Assembly: GCA_015654615.1 (NCBI GenBank)
Contig: JAATGN010000061.1
Coordinates: forward strand, 1 to 34,930
Length of the DNA stretch: 34,930 nt
Reading direction: 5' to 3'
From: Rhodospirillales bacterium
Lineage (GTDB): Bacteria; Pseudomonadota; Alphaproteobacteria; Rhodospirillales; Magnetospirillaceae
The notes beneath the pieces are model-generated. The model ran no database searches and had not been told where the DNA came from. It was given only the letters and a program-made list of their open reading frames with translations. Below are positions 16,077 to 24,418 of this stretch, in pieces. Position numbers and translations under genes: made by a program. The first letter of the stretch is position 1; every line of letters starts with the position of its first letter.

Positions 16077-17753
16077 TTATCGCCGGCTGGCCTCCTCCAG
16101 ATACTGATGGATCTGGGCGACGACGGCGGCGCCCTCGCCGACCGCCGCGGCGACGCGCTTGACCGACCCGGCCCGCACGTCGCCGATGGCGAACACCCCC
16201 GGGCGATCGGTTTCCAATGACAGGGCCGGCGCGCTTCCGGCGTGTCGACGTGCGCCGGTGATGACGAAGCCGCTGACATCGACGCCGACGCAGCCGCCAA
16301 GCCAGGCGGCGTTCGGGGCGGCGCCGACGAACAGGAACAGATGGCGAAGCTTGTAACGGCGCCGGCGGCCCGATGCCCGATTGCGGAACACCACCCCGGC
16401 CAGCCCCTGCGCCGCATCGCCTTCCAGCCTCGCGACTTCGGTCTGCGGATGGATTTCGATATTCGGAAGCGCCGTGATCCGCTCGATCAGATAGCGCGAC
16501 ATGGAATCCTCCAGCCCTTTCCCGCGGATGAGCAGATGCAGCTTCCTGACCTTGGGCGCCAGGAAGACCACCGCCTGCCCCGCCGCATTGCCACCGCCGA
16601 CCAGCGCGACCTCCTCGCCTTCGCACAGCCGGGCTTCCACCGGCGAGGCCCAGTAGGAGACGCCGGCGCCCTCGAAGGTCGACAGGCCGTCGATTTCGGG
16701 GCGACGATAGCGCGCTCCCGATGCGACGACGACGGTGCGGGCCTGCACCGATGCGCCATTCGTCAGCTCCAGCCGCAGGGGAGCCTCCGGGCTGGAATTG
16801 CCGTTTCGGCCGTCCAGCCGCGCGACTTCGAGCGGCAGCGCCAGTTCCGCCCCGAATTTGAGGGCCTGGTTGTAGGCGCGTCCGGCCAGGGCCTGTCCGG
16901 ATATTCCGGTCGGAAAGCCCAGATAGTTCTCGATGCGGGCCGAGGCGCCGGCCTGGCCGCCGATGGCGCGCTGGTCGAGGACGAGCACCGAAAGCCCTTC
17001 CGAGGCCGCATAGACGGCGGTCGCCAGCCCGGCCGGACCCGCCCCGACGACGGCGACGTCGTAGACCCTGGCCGGATCCAGGTCGGGGGTCATGCCAAGA
17101 CAGATCGCCGCCTCGACATCGCTCGGCCGCTTCAGCACCGAGCCGCTGGGGCAGACCATCAACGGCAGTTCGTCGTCCTGGATGCCGAGGCGCTCGACGA
17201 TGGCGCGGCCCTCGGCGTTGTCGGTGGCGTCCAGGACCGTGTTCGGATAACCGTTGCGGGTCAGGAATCCCTGCAACCGCGTCAGATGCGGCTCCCCGGG
17301 GCGTCCCACCAGGACCGAGCCGGAGCAGTCGCCCTCGATCAGGCCGACCCGGCGCAGGATCAAGGCGCGCATGACGATCTCGCCCAATTCGGCCGAACCG
17401 ATCACCAGCGCGCGCAGATGCGGCGCATCGATGGGCGAGGCCAGGCATCCCCCGGGCCCGGCCTTGCCGGCCGCCAGCGAGGCGCGGCCGGCCAATTGGC
17501 TGATTTCGCCGGTGAACTGGCCGGCCCCCTGGACGGTGATCGGCTTTTCATGGCCCATGCCGTCCCGCCGCACGGCGGCGATCGTGCCCTCGAGGACCAG
17601 CCAGACCGGCACCGGATGCTCGCCGACGTCGAACACCAGGGCATCCGGTGCGAACGCCCGGGGCTCGCCGCTGCAAAAACGCCGGACGATGTCGATCTGG
17701 CCGGAATCGAGCACGGGAAACATCTGATGGCGACGGTTATCGATTAGGCTCAT
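16077..17753 (-). CDS. cNMP-binding domain / thioredoxin reductase-like flavoprotein
   Basis: A 558-aa multidomain protein. Residues about 10-120 are a cyclic-nucleotide-binding-like beta-roll (MFPVLDSGQIDIVRRF, GQFTGEISQLAGR). Residues about 145-215 form a glutaredoxin-like linker (GRPGEPHLTRLQGFLTRNGY). From about 230 on comes a thioredoxin-reductase fold, with FAD site VVGAGPAGLATAVYAASEG (GAGPAG at 237-242), NADPH site VALVGGGNAAGQA (near 385) and the closing FAIGDVRAGSVKRVAAAVGEG. The redox CxxC of true thioredoxin reductase is missing; SYWASPVEA occupies its place (366-374). It therefore cannot act as a classical thioredoxin reductase and may reduce a small molecule or sense redox state under cNMP control. 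ATG 17753 has GAGG 8 bases upstream. It lies 130 bases after the RimK-like gene. Confidence 0.9.
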   Translation of the reverse strand: MSLIDNRRHQMFPVLDSGQIDIVRRFCSGEPRAFAPDALVFDVGEHPVPVWLVLEGTIAAVRRDGMGHEKPITVQGAGQFTGEISQLAGRASLAAGKAGPGGCLASPIDAPHLRALVIGSAELGEIVMRALILRRVGLIEGDCSGSVLVGRPGEPHLTRLQGFLTRNGYPNTVLDATDNAEGRAIVERLGIQDDELPLMVCPSGSVLKRPSDVEAAICLGMTPDLDPARVYDVAVVGAGPAGLATAVYAASEGLSVLVLDQRAIGGQAGASARIENYLGFPTGISGQALAGRAYNQALKFGAELALPLEVARLDGRNGNSSPEAPLRLELTNGASVQARTVVVASGARYRRPEIDGLSTFEGAGVSYWASPVEARLCEGEEVALVGGGNAAGQAVVFLAPKVRKLHLLIRGKGLEDSMSRYLIERITALPNIEIHPQTEVARLEGDAAQGLAGVVFRNRASGRRRRYKLRHLFLFVGAAPNAAWLGGCVGVDVSGFVITGARRHAGSAPALSLETDRPGVFAIGDVRAGSVKRVAAAVGEGAAVVAQIHQYLEEASRR

Positions 17754-17883
17754 GACATGCCTCACCAGGAGCGACCACCGTCCCTGCGGTTTCGTCGGGG
17801 AATGCCCGCGCCGGCCGATGGCCGTCATGAACGGATCCCGACTTCAACCCGGAACCGTCGGCGGCAGTTCCCCGCCGATCGCC

Positions 17884-19419
17884 TCAGGAGGAAATCACCT
17901 TGAGCGACGGATGCCGCGACGCGGCGCCGGCGGCCAGGGCGACCCGCGGCTGCGCCGTCGGCAGTCCCGGACGCATCTCGTCGGCCTTGCGCAGGAAAAA
18001 CCGCAGCAGGCGGCGGTAAAGTTCGTCGCCCAGAACGGCATCTTCCATGCCGAGGTCGATGTTGGGATTGTCGTTGACCTCCATGACGAAGACGCCGGCC
18101 GCGGTTTGCTTCAGATCGACGCCATAGAGGCCGCGGCCGACCAGGCGCGCCGCCCGCAACGCGACGTCGAGGACGGCGTCCGGGACATCGGGCAGGGCGA
18201 CCGCCTGGGTCCGCCCCTCGACATGGGTGCCGTCGGCGGCATGTTTCAGAATCTGCCAATGGCGTTCGCACATGAAATAGCGGGCGGCAAAAAGCGGCTC
18301 GCCGTCGAGAACGCCGATGCGCCAGTCGAATTCGGTCGAGACGAAATCCTGAAGCAGGATGATTTCGGAATGTTTGAGCATGCGTTCGGCGATATTCTGC
18401 AATTGCCGCCGGTCGCCGGCCTTTTCCACGCCGACGCTGAAGGAGCCGTCGGGAATCTTGACGACGACGGGGAAGACGCATTCCTCCTCGACCCGGCCCA
18501 TGGTCCGGCGGGTCAGAAAGCGCGTGTTCGGCGTCGGCACGTCATGTCCGCGGAACAATTCCGCCAGGAAGACCTTGTTGGTGCAGCGGATGATCGATGC
18601 GGGGTCGTCGATCACCGGCATGCCCTCCCGCTCGGCCTTGCGGGCAAAGCGGAAGCTGTGATGGGGAACCGACGTCGTTTCGCGGATGAACAGCGCGTCG
18701 AATTGCGCCAGCTTTGGATAGTCCCGGCGTTCGATCTCCACCACATTGACCTCCATGGCGCGCCCGACCTCCGCCAGGCGTTCCAGCGTCTTCGGACTCG
18801 ACGGCGGCAGCGGGTCGGCGGCGTCGTAGAGCACCGCCAGGTCGAAGCGGGACGCCGCCGTCGCTTTCGGCCGCTGCCAGCGCCGCTGGACGTAGGCGTC
18901 CAGGCAGTGCAGGAAGAAAGCGTCGTGGGCGATTGGAACGTCCCGCGGATCGAGGGGATGGAGGGCGGCCACCCGCCACGACTGGTTCCGTTCGAGGTCG
19001 ACCCGCAGCAGCGGACAGCGCAGCCGTTCGAAGACCCGCTGCGCCAGCTCGCGGAAGCGCGGGTCTTCGACTTCTCCGAAATAGACATGCAGGCTGAAGG
19101 CGTTGACCGACCGCGACATATCGGGCAGGCGGGCCAGCAGGCGGGCGAAACCGCCGGAATGTTCCGCCGGAAATTTCCGCCGATGCATCCCGGTGATGGC
19201 CGCCACGTCGGGCACCGCCCGGTCGCCGCGGGCCTCGGAAAGCAGGGAGACGTAATAGCCCGCGCTCAGATATCCGTAACCGCGGCAGAGATTGATGATC
19301 CGGCAGTGCGAAAATTGCGTCGATCGCGACAGATATTCGTCGGCCGTCACCACCCGTCCTCCCGGATCGGGCCAGCGAAAATCCTTGAGTTTGTCGACGA
19401 CGATGAGATGGGCTGGCAT
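17884..19419 (-). CDS. RimK-family ATP-grasp ligase
   Basis: A 511-aa protein. The N-terminal ~230 residues are a RimK-associated domain (LIVVDKLKDFRWPDP, INLCRGYGYLSAGYYVSLLS). The ATP-grasp domain fills about 260-490: IIRCTNKVFLAELFRGHDVP, TPNTRFLTRR, VFPVVVKIPDGSFSVGVEKA (ATP-binding lysine), QDFVSTEFDWRIGVLDGEPL, GRGLYGVDLKQTAAGVFVME and VNDNPNIDLGMED (Mg ligands). The family joins an amino acid or peptide carboxylate to an amine via acyl phosphate. Its ATG shares a base with the TAA of the upstream GNAT-C39 gene (TAATG), so both are made together and likely act on the same substrate, which is unknown. A C-terminal tail (GLPTAQPRVALAAG) is not conserved. Confidence 0.88.
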   Translation of the reverse strand: MPAHLIVVDKLKDFRWPDPGGRVVTADEYLSRSTQFSHCRIINLCRGYGYLSAGYYVSLLSEARGDRAVPDVAAITGMHRRKFPAEHSGGFARLLARLPDMSRSVNAFSLHVYFGEVEDPRFRELAQRVFERLRCPLLRVDLERNQSWRVAALHPLDPRDVPIAHDAFFLHCLDAYVQRRWQRPKATAASRFDLAVLYDAADPLPPSSPKTLERLAEVGRAMEVNVVEIERRDYPKLAQFDALFIRETTSVPHHSFRFARKAEREGMPVIDDPASIIRCTNKVFLAELFRGHDVPTPNTRFLTRRTMGRVEEECVFPVVVKIPDGSFSVGVEKAGDRRQLQNIAERMLKHSEIILLQDFVSTEFDWRIGVLDGEPLFAARYFMCERHWQILKHAADGTHVEGRTQAVALPDVPDAVLDVALRAARLVGRGLYGVDLKQTAAGVFVMEVNDNPNIDLGMEDAVLGDELYRRLLRFFLRKADEMRPGLPTAQPRVALAAGAASRHPSLKVISS

Positions 19420-20648
19420 TACGCAATCGTCCGTGTCTGATGGGAGAGAATGACGGCCGCGGTTTGGCGTGAGCGGCCGTAGCGGGACATCCGTTCGAAT
19501 TCCTTGGGCGCGACGGAAATCTCCGGCGCGTGCAGGTCGTCGGAGGGCGACATGGGATCGAGGATACGGAAGACGTGGCCGTCGTAACCGGTCACGGTGA
19601 TCCAATGCGGTCCCTTCTCGCCGTGCAGCCGGTAGAGGCTGATGAGCACGATGGGAACATCCCCCCGATGGAGATGCCGGATCAGGGCGTCGGCGGTGAG
19701 GTCCTCGCGCCGGATGACGACGGGGGTGCCCTGCAGTTCGCGAAGAAAATCCTCCTCGACCAGGGCGATCACCTTCTTCTTGTCGGGGTGACGCACGCCG
19801 TCGAGCAGCATGGGGCCGCGGGCCGGCGCGTAGACGGTCGCCTCGAAGCCGCGATGATGGGCGGCGAGGGCGAGGCCGAAGGGGCCGCAGCCGCCATGCC
19901 CGGATGTCATGAAAACCGACGTCGCTTCCCGCCAGAGGCGAATTTCCAGGTTGCGGTCGAGGTGCAGGGCCGGCGTCAGGGCGCCCATGGCCATCATCAA
20001 GGCCGCCGGGCCGCAGGTGAAATCGAGGGTCTGGCCGTAATGGCGGAACCGGTGATTGGTGTGGAATGTCGTCGTCCAAAGCGAGCGTTCGAGGCGGAGG
20101 GCCGTGGCGCCGTCGGCGTAATAGCGGGGCAGGCGGCTCACGGCGGAGAAGCCTTCGCTTTCGTAGAGGGCGCGGGCCGGGCCGTTGTCGATCCTGTGCT
20201 CCAGGCGCATGACGGCGATGGCGCGATCGAGCGCGGCCGTTTCCAAGTTGCGAAGCAGCATTCGCCCGATGCCGCGGCCGCGAGCGGCCGGCGCGACGGC
20301 CAGGGAATAAAGACGCGCGATGGATGTGGTCCGATTGAAGAGCAGGACCGCGGCGCCCACCAGCGCGTCGTCCTGTTCGGCGACGACCACCATGGCGCTG
20401 GTCCCGGCCAGGAGCGAGCGATAGCTGCGGCGCGACAGCCGGTCGGTGTCGAAACAGGCTTCCTCGAGCGCAACCAGCCTTTCCAAGTCGGCCACCTCGG
20501 CACGGCGGACCCGCGGTCCGTCGGCGGCGGGCTCGCCGGCCGCATCGGACGCGTCGCCGGCAGAGCGTTCGGATTGGTCGGCGCCCTTGCGGCCGCCGGT
20601 GCTTCTTTGGAATGTCGGGCCCGGATCCTGCCTGGACGGCGAGGTCAT
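19419..20648 (-). CDS. GNAT acetyltransferase - C39-like peptidase fusion
   Basis: A 409-aa fusion. Residues about 47-185 are a GNAT fold (VRRAEVADLERLVALEEACF, SLAVAPAARGRGIGRMLLRN with the acetyl-CoA pyrophosphate loop, NGPARALYESEGF). Residues about 195-375 are a C39/papain-like peptidase: Cys212 in TLDFTCGPAALMMAM, His348 in KGPHWITVTGYDG and Asp364 in FRILDP, a complete Cys-His-Asp set. Unlike the C39 of bacteriocin exporters, it is not attached to an ABC transporter and has no membrane segments. I chose ATG 20648 (AAGGA at 9-10 bases) over the GTG at 20690. Its TAA overlaps the RimK-like start. This points to a paired acetylation/proteolysis/ligation module on peptides or proteins; the substrate is unknown. 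Confidence 0.87.
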   Translation of the reverse strand: MTSPSRQDPGPTFQRSTGGRKGADQSERSAGDASDAAGEPAADGPRVRRAEVADLERLVALEEACFDTDRLSRRSYRSLLAGTSAMVVVAEQDDALVGAAVLLFNRTTSIARLYSLAVAPAARGRGIGRMLLRNLETAALDRAIAVMRLEHRIDNGPARALYESEGFSAVSRLPRYYADGATALRLERSLWTTTFHTNHRFRHYGQTLDFTCGPAALMMAMGALTPALHLDRNLEIRLWREATSVFMTSGHGGCGPFGLALAAHHRGFEATVYAPARGPMLLDGVRHPDKKKVIALVEEDFLRELQGTPVVIRREDLTADALIRHLHRGDVPIVLISLYRLHGEKGPHWITVTGYDGHVFRILDPMSPSDDLHAPEISVAPKEFERMSRYGRSRQTAAVILSHQTRTIA

Positions 20649-21186
20649 CGCCGCGATCCTTCCCGCTTGAGCCGACTCATGCTGGATCACTTACTTTCGT
20701 CGTTGCCGGGCTTGACCCACGGCTGTCCGGTTTAATTGCGGAGCATCCTTACGGCAGAAATTCAACGATAATTATGAAACTATAAATAGTCATGGCCGGA
20801 CTTGATCCGGCCATCCATGCGCCGGGACCGAACGGTGCCGTTTGATCGAACCCCGTGGATCACCGGGTCAAGCCCGGTGATGACGAATGATGGTGGTCTC
20901 TCGAAGCTGAAAAATAATCGGGATCCTTAAACCGGACAGCCGTGGCCTTGACCCGGCAATCCGCAGGCGGACCCCCGGTCAAGCCCGGGGGCGACGAGAA
21001 AAAGGCAGGGCCCCATTCGATCGCAAATCGTTTCAGGGAATGCGGAACCGAGGTCATCGAGGTAACGGTGATAGCACTTAATGCCCTCGGTTGGGATGCG
21101 GCGTCCTTGCAGTCCAGATACGTCCTCTTTGCGCTTTTACGCAAAATCGAGCTTAGGGCCTGGGATGGAACAATCGCACCAAGTCC
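20649..21186. other. Intergenic region filled with palindromic repeats
   Basis: No credible gene; short frames across it are Arg- and Pro-rich. It holds the palindrome cluster described at 20705-20991, an AT-rich stretch at 20755-20792, and an unremarkable remainder at 21000-21186. Confidence 0.6.
20705..20991. repeat. REP-like cluster of CTTGA/TCAAG-loop hairpins
   Basis: Five copies of a GG-CTTGA-CC or GG-TCAAG-CC core occur in alternating orientation: 20705-20718, 20792-20814 (ATGGCCGGA / TCCGGCCAT arms), 20859-20881 (ATCACCGGG / CCCGGTGAT), 20944-20957 and 20972-20991 (CCCCCGG / CCGGGGG). In addition, 20717-20735 and 20927-20945 are perfect 19-bp inverted repeats framing the cluster. This is the architecture of REP/BIME-type intergenic elements. 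Confidence 0.8.
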
Positions 21187-21501
21187 TTAGCGGATCGGAA
21201 TCACGATATTGAGACCGGGCGCCCCGTAGACCATCGGCGGCGGCGGGGCGTAATAGACCGGCGGCGGCGGCGCGACCACCACCGGGGGGGCGCCGTAATA
21301 ATACCCGGGCGGCAGCCGGTGACGCCAATAAACGGGCGGACCGCGGTGCTCCCAGCCGCGATGCGGCGGACCGTGATGGTATCGCTCCTGCGCCTGGGCG
21401 GCGCCGGCGATGCTCAGCGCGGCGACGGCCAGTCCGGCGGCCAGGATCCAGCGCCGGAAGGCGCCGCGACCGGTCATGGGGATGGGGTGCGACTGTTTCA
21501 T
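21187..21501 (-). CDS. Small secreted Pro/Tyr-rich protein, GLNIVIPIR C-terminus
   Basis: A 104-aa protein with a Sec signal peptide (RRWILAAGLAVAALSIAGAA, cleavage likely after AQA near residue 38). The mature part is His-, Pro- and Tyr-rich: ERYHHGPPHRGWEHRGPPVY, LPPGYYYGAPPVVVAPPPP, and the exact C-terminus APGLNIVIPIR. It lacks cysteines. ATG 21501 follows GGGGAGAAG. It is 251 bases downstream of a paralogue with the same ending, with a Spy-like gene further upstream. Similar PPPVVV...GLNIVIP proteins are known to me only as hypothetical envelope proteins, and function is unknown. Confidence 0.8.
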   Translation of the reverse strand: MKQSHPIPMTGRGAFRRWILAAGLAVAALSIAGAAQAQERYHHGPPHRGWEHRGPPVYWRHRLPPGYYYGAPPVVVAPPPPVYYAPPPPMVYGAPGLNIVIPIR

Positions 21502-21752
21502 TGAGCTTCTCCCCTTTCACGTCGTGGCCGGCTTGCAATGCTCGTCTTGTCCGAAGAGCGGGCCGGCATGTTTTATCCATTCAGGCTCGTCTGGTTTTGC
21601 TGCGTCTTTGCGGCGACGGCCAGGCGAACGATATCGTCGGCGCTTCGTTTTATTTGCTGTTGCCAAGATTAATCGTCGATCATGGCAATTTCAGGACTGT
21701 TTTACACGGGCAGGACCCGGCCGGCCGGGATGTCGCCGGCCGGGGCGCGCGA

Positions 21753-22031
21753 TCAGTGAATCGGAATGACGATATTGAGGCCGGGTGGAGACATGACCAC
21801 GGGCGGCGCGCCGTAGTACCCCCGCGCCGGCGGCGCGACCACCACCGGCGGCGGCCCATAACGCCGCAGCGGCGGCCGGTAGGGCGGCGGCCGGTGAATG
21901 TGCCGGGGGCCGTGATCGAAGCGATTGTCCCGGGCCTGGGCGGTGTCGCCCATGCCCAGTGCGGCCAGACTGAGCGCGATGGCCATGAGCCAGCCCCCCA
22001 GTTTGCCGAGTCTGCGCGAAGACTGCGTCAT
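21753..22031 (-). CDS. Small secreted Pro/Tyr-rich protein, GLNIVIPIH C-terminus (paralogue)
   Basis: A 92-aa protein with signal peptide LGGWLMAIALSLAALGMGDT (cleavage after AQA) and a mature part rich in Pro, Arg, His and Tyr (RPPPYRPPLRRYGPPPVVVA, RGYYGAPPVVMSPPGLNIVIPIH). It shares PPVVVAPP, YYGAPPVV and the last eight residues up to the final one with the gene at 21187. Its ribosome site (AAGGAAT) overlaps the stop of the Spy-like gene, which ends only 7 bases upstream, so the two are co-translated. Probable periplasmic or envelope protein of unknown function. Confidence 0.8.
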   Translation of the reverse strand: MTQSSRRLGKLGGWLMAIALSLAALGMGDTAQARDNRFDHGPRHIHRPPPYRPPLRRYGPPPVVVAPPARGYYGAPPVVMSPPGLNIVIPIH

Positions 22032-22038
22032 GTCTTGC

Positions 22039-22521
22039 TTATTCCTTACGCTTTTTCGACGCCACGCCACGCTTGTGGTGTTCGAACACCGTGTCGGCGA
22101 CTTTCTTCTGGTCGGGGCTCATCGAATCGTAGAGCGGCTGGAACGTGCTCACCAGGCGCGCCGCGCCGTCGGCATGGGCTTGCGCTATTTTCTGATAGGT
22201 CTGCAGATCTTCGATCGCCGAGGTGTCCTTTTCCTGCGAGCGGGCGTCGCGGATCATGTCGCCCATGCTGGTGGCGTTGTCCCGCATCGTCTGGGCGACG
22301 GCGCTCCATTGCTGCTCCTGCTCCGGCTTGATCTGGAGCGTCTTGTGCAGGTCGCCGATGCGCTTCTCGACCTGCTGGGACCAATCCTTGTGATGCGTCC
22401 CCATTCCATGCTTGGCCGGCGCCGTGGCGTCGCTCGTCTGTGCCAGCACCGGGCCGGCCACCACCATCGCGCCCAACATGGCCGAGGCGGCCAGACCTGA
22501 CATATGCGAGAATAATTTCAT
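22039..22521 (-). CDS. Spy/CpxP-like periplasmic protein
   Basis: A 160-aa protein. The signal peptide is MKLFSHMSGLAASAMLGAMV to AGPVLAQ. The mature part is almost all helical and charged: VEKRIGDLHKTLQIKPEQEQ, QWSAVAQTMRDNATSM, STFQPLYDSMSPDQKKVADT and ending KKRKE. Two LTxxQ-like segments (LQIKPEQ and MSPDQ) place it in the Spy/CpxP group, ATP-independent periplasmic chaperones or envelope-stress modulators. I chose ATG 22521 (GGAACAAGAA upstream) because it gives a clean signal peptide; upstream in-frame codons are not family-like. It is first in an operon with the Pro-rich secreted protein at 21753. Confidence 0.85.
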   Translation of the reverse strand: MKLFSHMSGLAASAMLGAMVVAGPVLAQTSDATAPAKHGMGTHHKDWSQQVEKRIGDLHKTLQIKPEQEQQWSAVAQTMRDNATSMGDMIRDARSQEKDTSAIEDLQTYQKIAQAHADGAARLVSTFQPLYDSMSPDQKKVADTVFEHHKRGVASKKRKE

Positions 22522-22666
22522 TTCTTGTTCCTTTCCGTACCCGAAACACTTTTCGGATCTTATTAAACTGGGGAAAGATCGTGGCAATTCTAGGGTTTAT
22601 CGATGACGGGACATTTAAGAACGGTAACATTTGGTAACGGTGCCCGATTTCGCCGGCGAAACCGAA

Positions 22667-23656
22667 TCAGCCGACGTCGGCGGCGAGCCGAAACCGCCGG
22701 CGGTATTCTCCCGGCGACAGGCCGGTGAGCCTGGTGAACACCTTGCGGAACGACGCGGTGTCCTCGTAACCGACCTCCCAGGCGATCTGATCGATCGGAC
22801 GGGGACCGGCCTCCAGCATTTCCCGGGCCTTGTCGACGCGCAGGCGCTGGCAGTATTCGATCGGCTTGAGGCCGGTTGCGTTGCGGAAACGGCGGAGGAA
22901 GGTGCGGGTTTCCAGTCCGGCTCGCGCCGCCATGGCGGTTACGGTGACCTTGCGGGCCCCCTGCGCCCGCAACCAATGCTGCACCTTCAATATCGCACCG
23001 TCGCCGTGGCCCAGTCCGGGCGAGAAGGCGCCGTCGCGGCGCTGCTCGCCGCCCGGCGGCTCGACGAGCATGAAGCGCGCCGTCTCGGCCATGGCGGCCG
23101 GGCCGAGCAGGCGGTCCAGCAGCGTCAGGCCGAGATCGATCCAGGCCATCAGGCCGCCGGCGGTGATGATGTCGCCGTCGTCGATGAGGAGCCTATCGGC
23201 GTTCACGTGGATTGCGGGGAAGCGTTCGGCCAGATCCTTCGCCAGGATCCAGTGCGTCGTCGCCGACCGGCCGGACAGCAGGCCGGTCTCGGCGAGCAGG
23301 AAGGCGCCGGCGCAGACGGAGGCCAGCGTCGTTCCCGCCGCATGGCGTTCGCGCAGCCAGGTGGCCAGGGGCGGGACGAAGCCGCCGCGCGGGGGGTGTC
23401 CGAGGCTGGGCGGCACGATCACGACGTCGGGGGCGCCCTCATCTTTCGCTTGGCCGTCGAACAGGCGGGAAACGACACCGGTCTCTTCGTCGGGCCGGAG
23501 ATGGCTGACGCGCAGCAACGGTTCGCTGCGGCCGAGACGTTGCCGGGCCAGCCGGTCCGCGATGGCGAAAAGATCGGCGAGCCCGTGGACGGCCGACATC
23601 TGGGCCTGATCGTAAAGCAATAACCCGATTTCCGGAGTTCCGGTTGCTGCCGCCAT
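22667..23656 (-). CDS. GlxA-type AraC-family regulator (DJ-1/PfpI + HTH)
   Basis: A 329-aa regulator. The N-terminal DJ-1/PfpI-like domain spans about 8-190 (EIGLLLYDQAQMSAVHGLAD, TTLASVCAGAFLLAETGLLS with the family Cys, DIITAGGLMAWIDLGLTLLD). The C-terminal AraC double helix-turn-helix spans about 220-325 (MAARAGLETRTFLRRFRNAT, GLKPIEYCQRLRVDKAREML, QIAWEVGYEDTASFRKVFTR, LSPGEYRRRF). Such GlxA proteins respond to small metabolites. It is divergent from an isochorismatase-like hydrolase with only 111 bases between, so that gene is its likely target. ATG 23656 fits the family start, although its ribosome site is weak. Confidence 0.93.
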   Translation of the reverse strand: MAAATGTPEIGLLLYDQAQMSAVHGLADLFAIADRLARQRLGRSEPLLRVSHLRPDEETGVVSRLFDGQAKDEGAPDVVIVPPSLGHPPRGGFVPPLATWLRERHAAGTTLASVCAGAFLLAETGLLSGRSATTHWILAKDLAERFPAIHVNADRLLIDDGDIITAGGLMAWIDLGLTLLDRLLGPAAMAETARFMLVEPPGGEQRRDGAFSPGLGHGDGAILKVQHWLRAQGARKVTVTAMAARAGLETRTFLRRFRNATGLKPIEYCQRLRVDKAREMLEAGPRPIDQIAWEVGYEDTASFRKVFTRLTGLSPGEYRRRFRLAADVG

Positions 23657-23767
23657 TTGTCGCTTTCGCCCCGGTCTTTGTCCGTTCCGCCGATCGATAG
23701 CATGCCCTTTTGGTTGTATTCTCGCAAATGGAAGGCAATGACGTCTTCGATATTTCGAGGAATTGAC

Positions 23768-24340
23768 ATGAGCAGACGCGCACTCGTCATCGTGGATATG
23801 CAAAACGATTATTTCCCGGGCGGCAAATTCGTGCTGGCCGGCGTGGAAGCCGCCGCCGCCAACGCGGCCCGCCTTCTCGACGCGGCGCGCGCGGCGGGCG
23901 ACCTCGTCATCCATATCCGCCACGAATTCTTAGGCGACGACGCGCCTTTCTTCGCGCCCGCCTCGGACGGCGCGCGGATTCATCCGCTGGTGCTGAATCG
24001 CGGCGACGAGCGCGTGGTGCTGAAGCATCACGTCAATGCCTTCCGGCAGACCGACCTGAAGGCGGTCCTCGATGGCCAGGGCATCGAAGAGATGGTGATC
24101 GCCGGCGCCATGAGCCATATGTGCATCGACGGCATCACCCGCGCGGCCGTCGACTTCGGCTACAAGGCGACCGTCATCCATGATGCGGTGGCCACCCGCG
24201 ACCTGGCGTTCAACGGCGTGGCCGTGCCGGCCGAGCAGGTGCATGCCGCCTTCATGGCCGCCCTCGGCGTCGCTTACGCCACGCTGCGCTCGACCGACGA
24301 TTTCCTCGCCGAAAGCGCCACCGCGCCCCAAGCGTCTTGA
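23768..24340 (+). CDS. Isochorismatase-like cysteine hydrolase
   Basis: A 190-aa protein of the cysteine hydrolase superfamily (nicotinamidase / isochorismatase / carbamoylase). The triad is visible: Asp10 in ALVIVDMQNDYFPGG, Lys86 in RVVLKHHVNAF and Cys119 in GAMSHMCIDGITRAAVDFGY. The cis-peptide region precedes the Cys. It would hydrolyse an amide, enol ether or carbamoyl bond in the cytoplasm; the substrate is not defined. ATG 23768 follows GAGGAATT. It is divergent from the GlxA-type regulator and followed, 78 bases on, by a LysR gene in the same direction. Confidence 0.93.
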   Translation: MSRRALVIVDMQNDYFPGGKFVLAGVEAAAANAARLLDAARAAGDLVIHIRHEFLGDDAPFFAPASDGARIHPLVLNRGDERVVLKHHVNAFRQTDLKAVLDGQGIEEMVIAGAMSHMCIDGITRAAVDFGYKATVIHDAVATRDLAFNGVAVPAEQVHAAFMAALGVAYATLRSTDDFLAESATAPQAS

Positions 24341-24418
24341 CTCCGCCGTCCGATGGTCTGAGATGCAATGACGTCACGGTGGATTTCCGTGTCGGGCTCG
24401 TTGCCGGAGGAACCCGCG

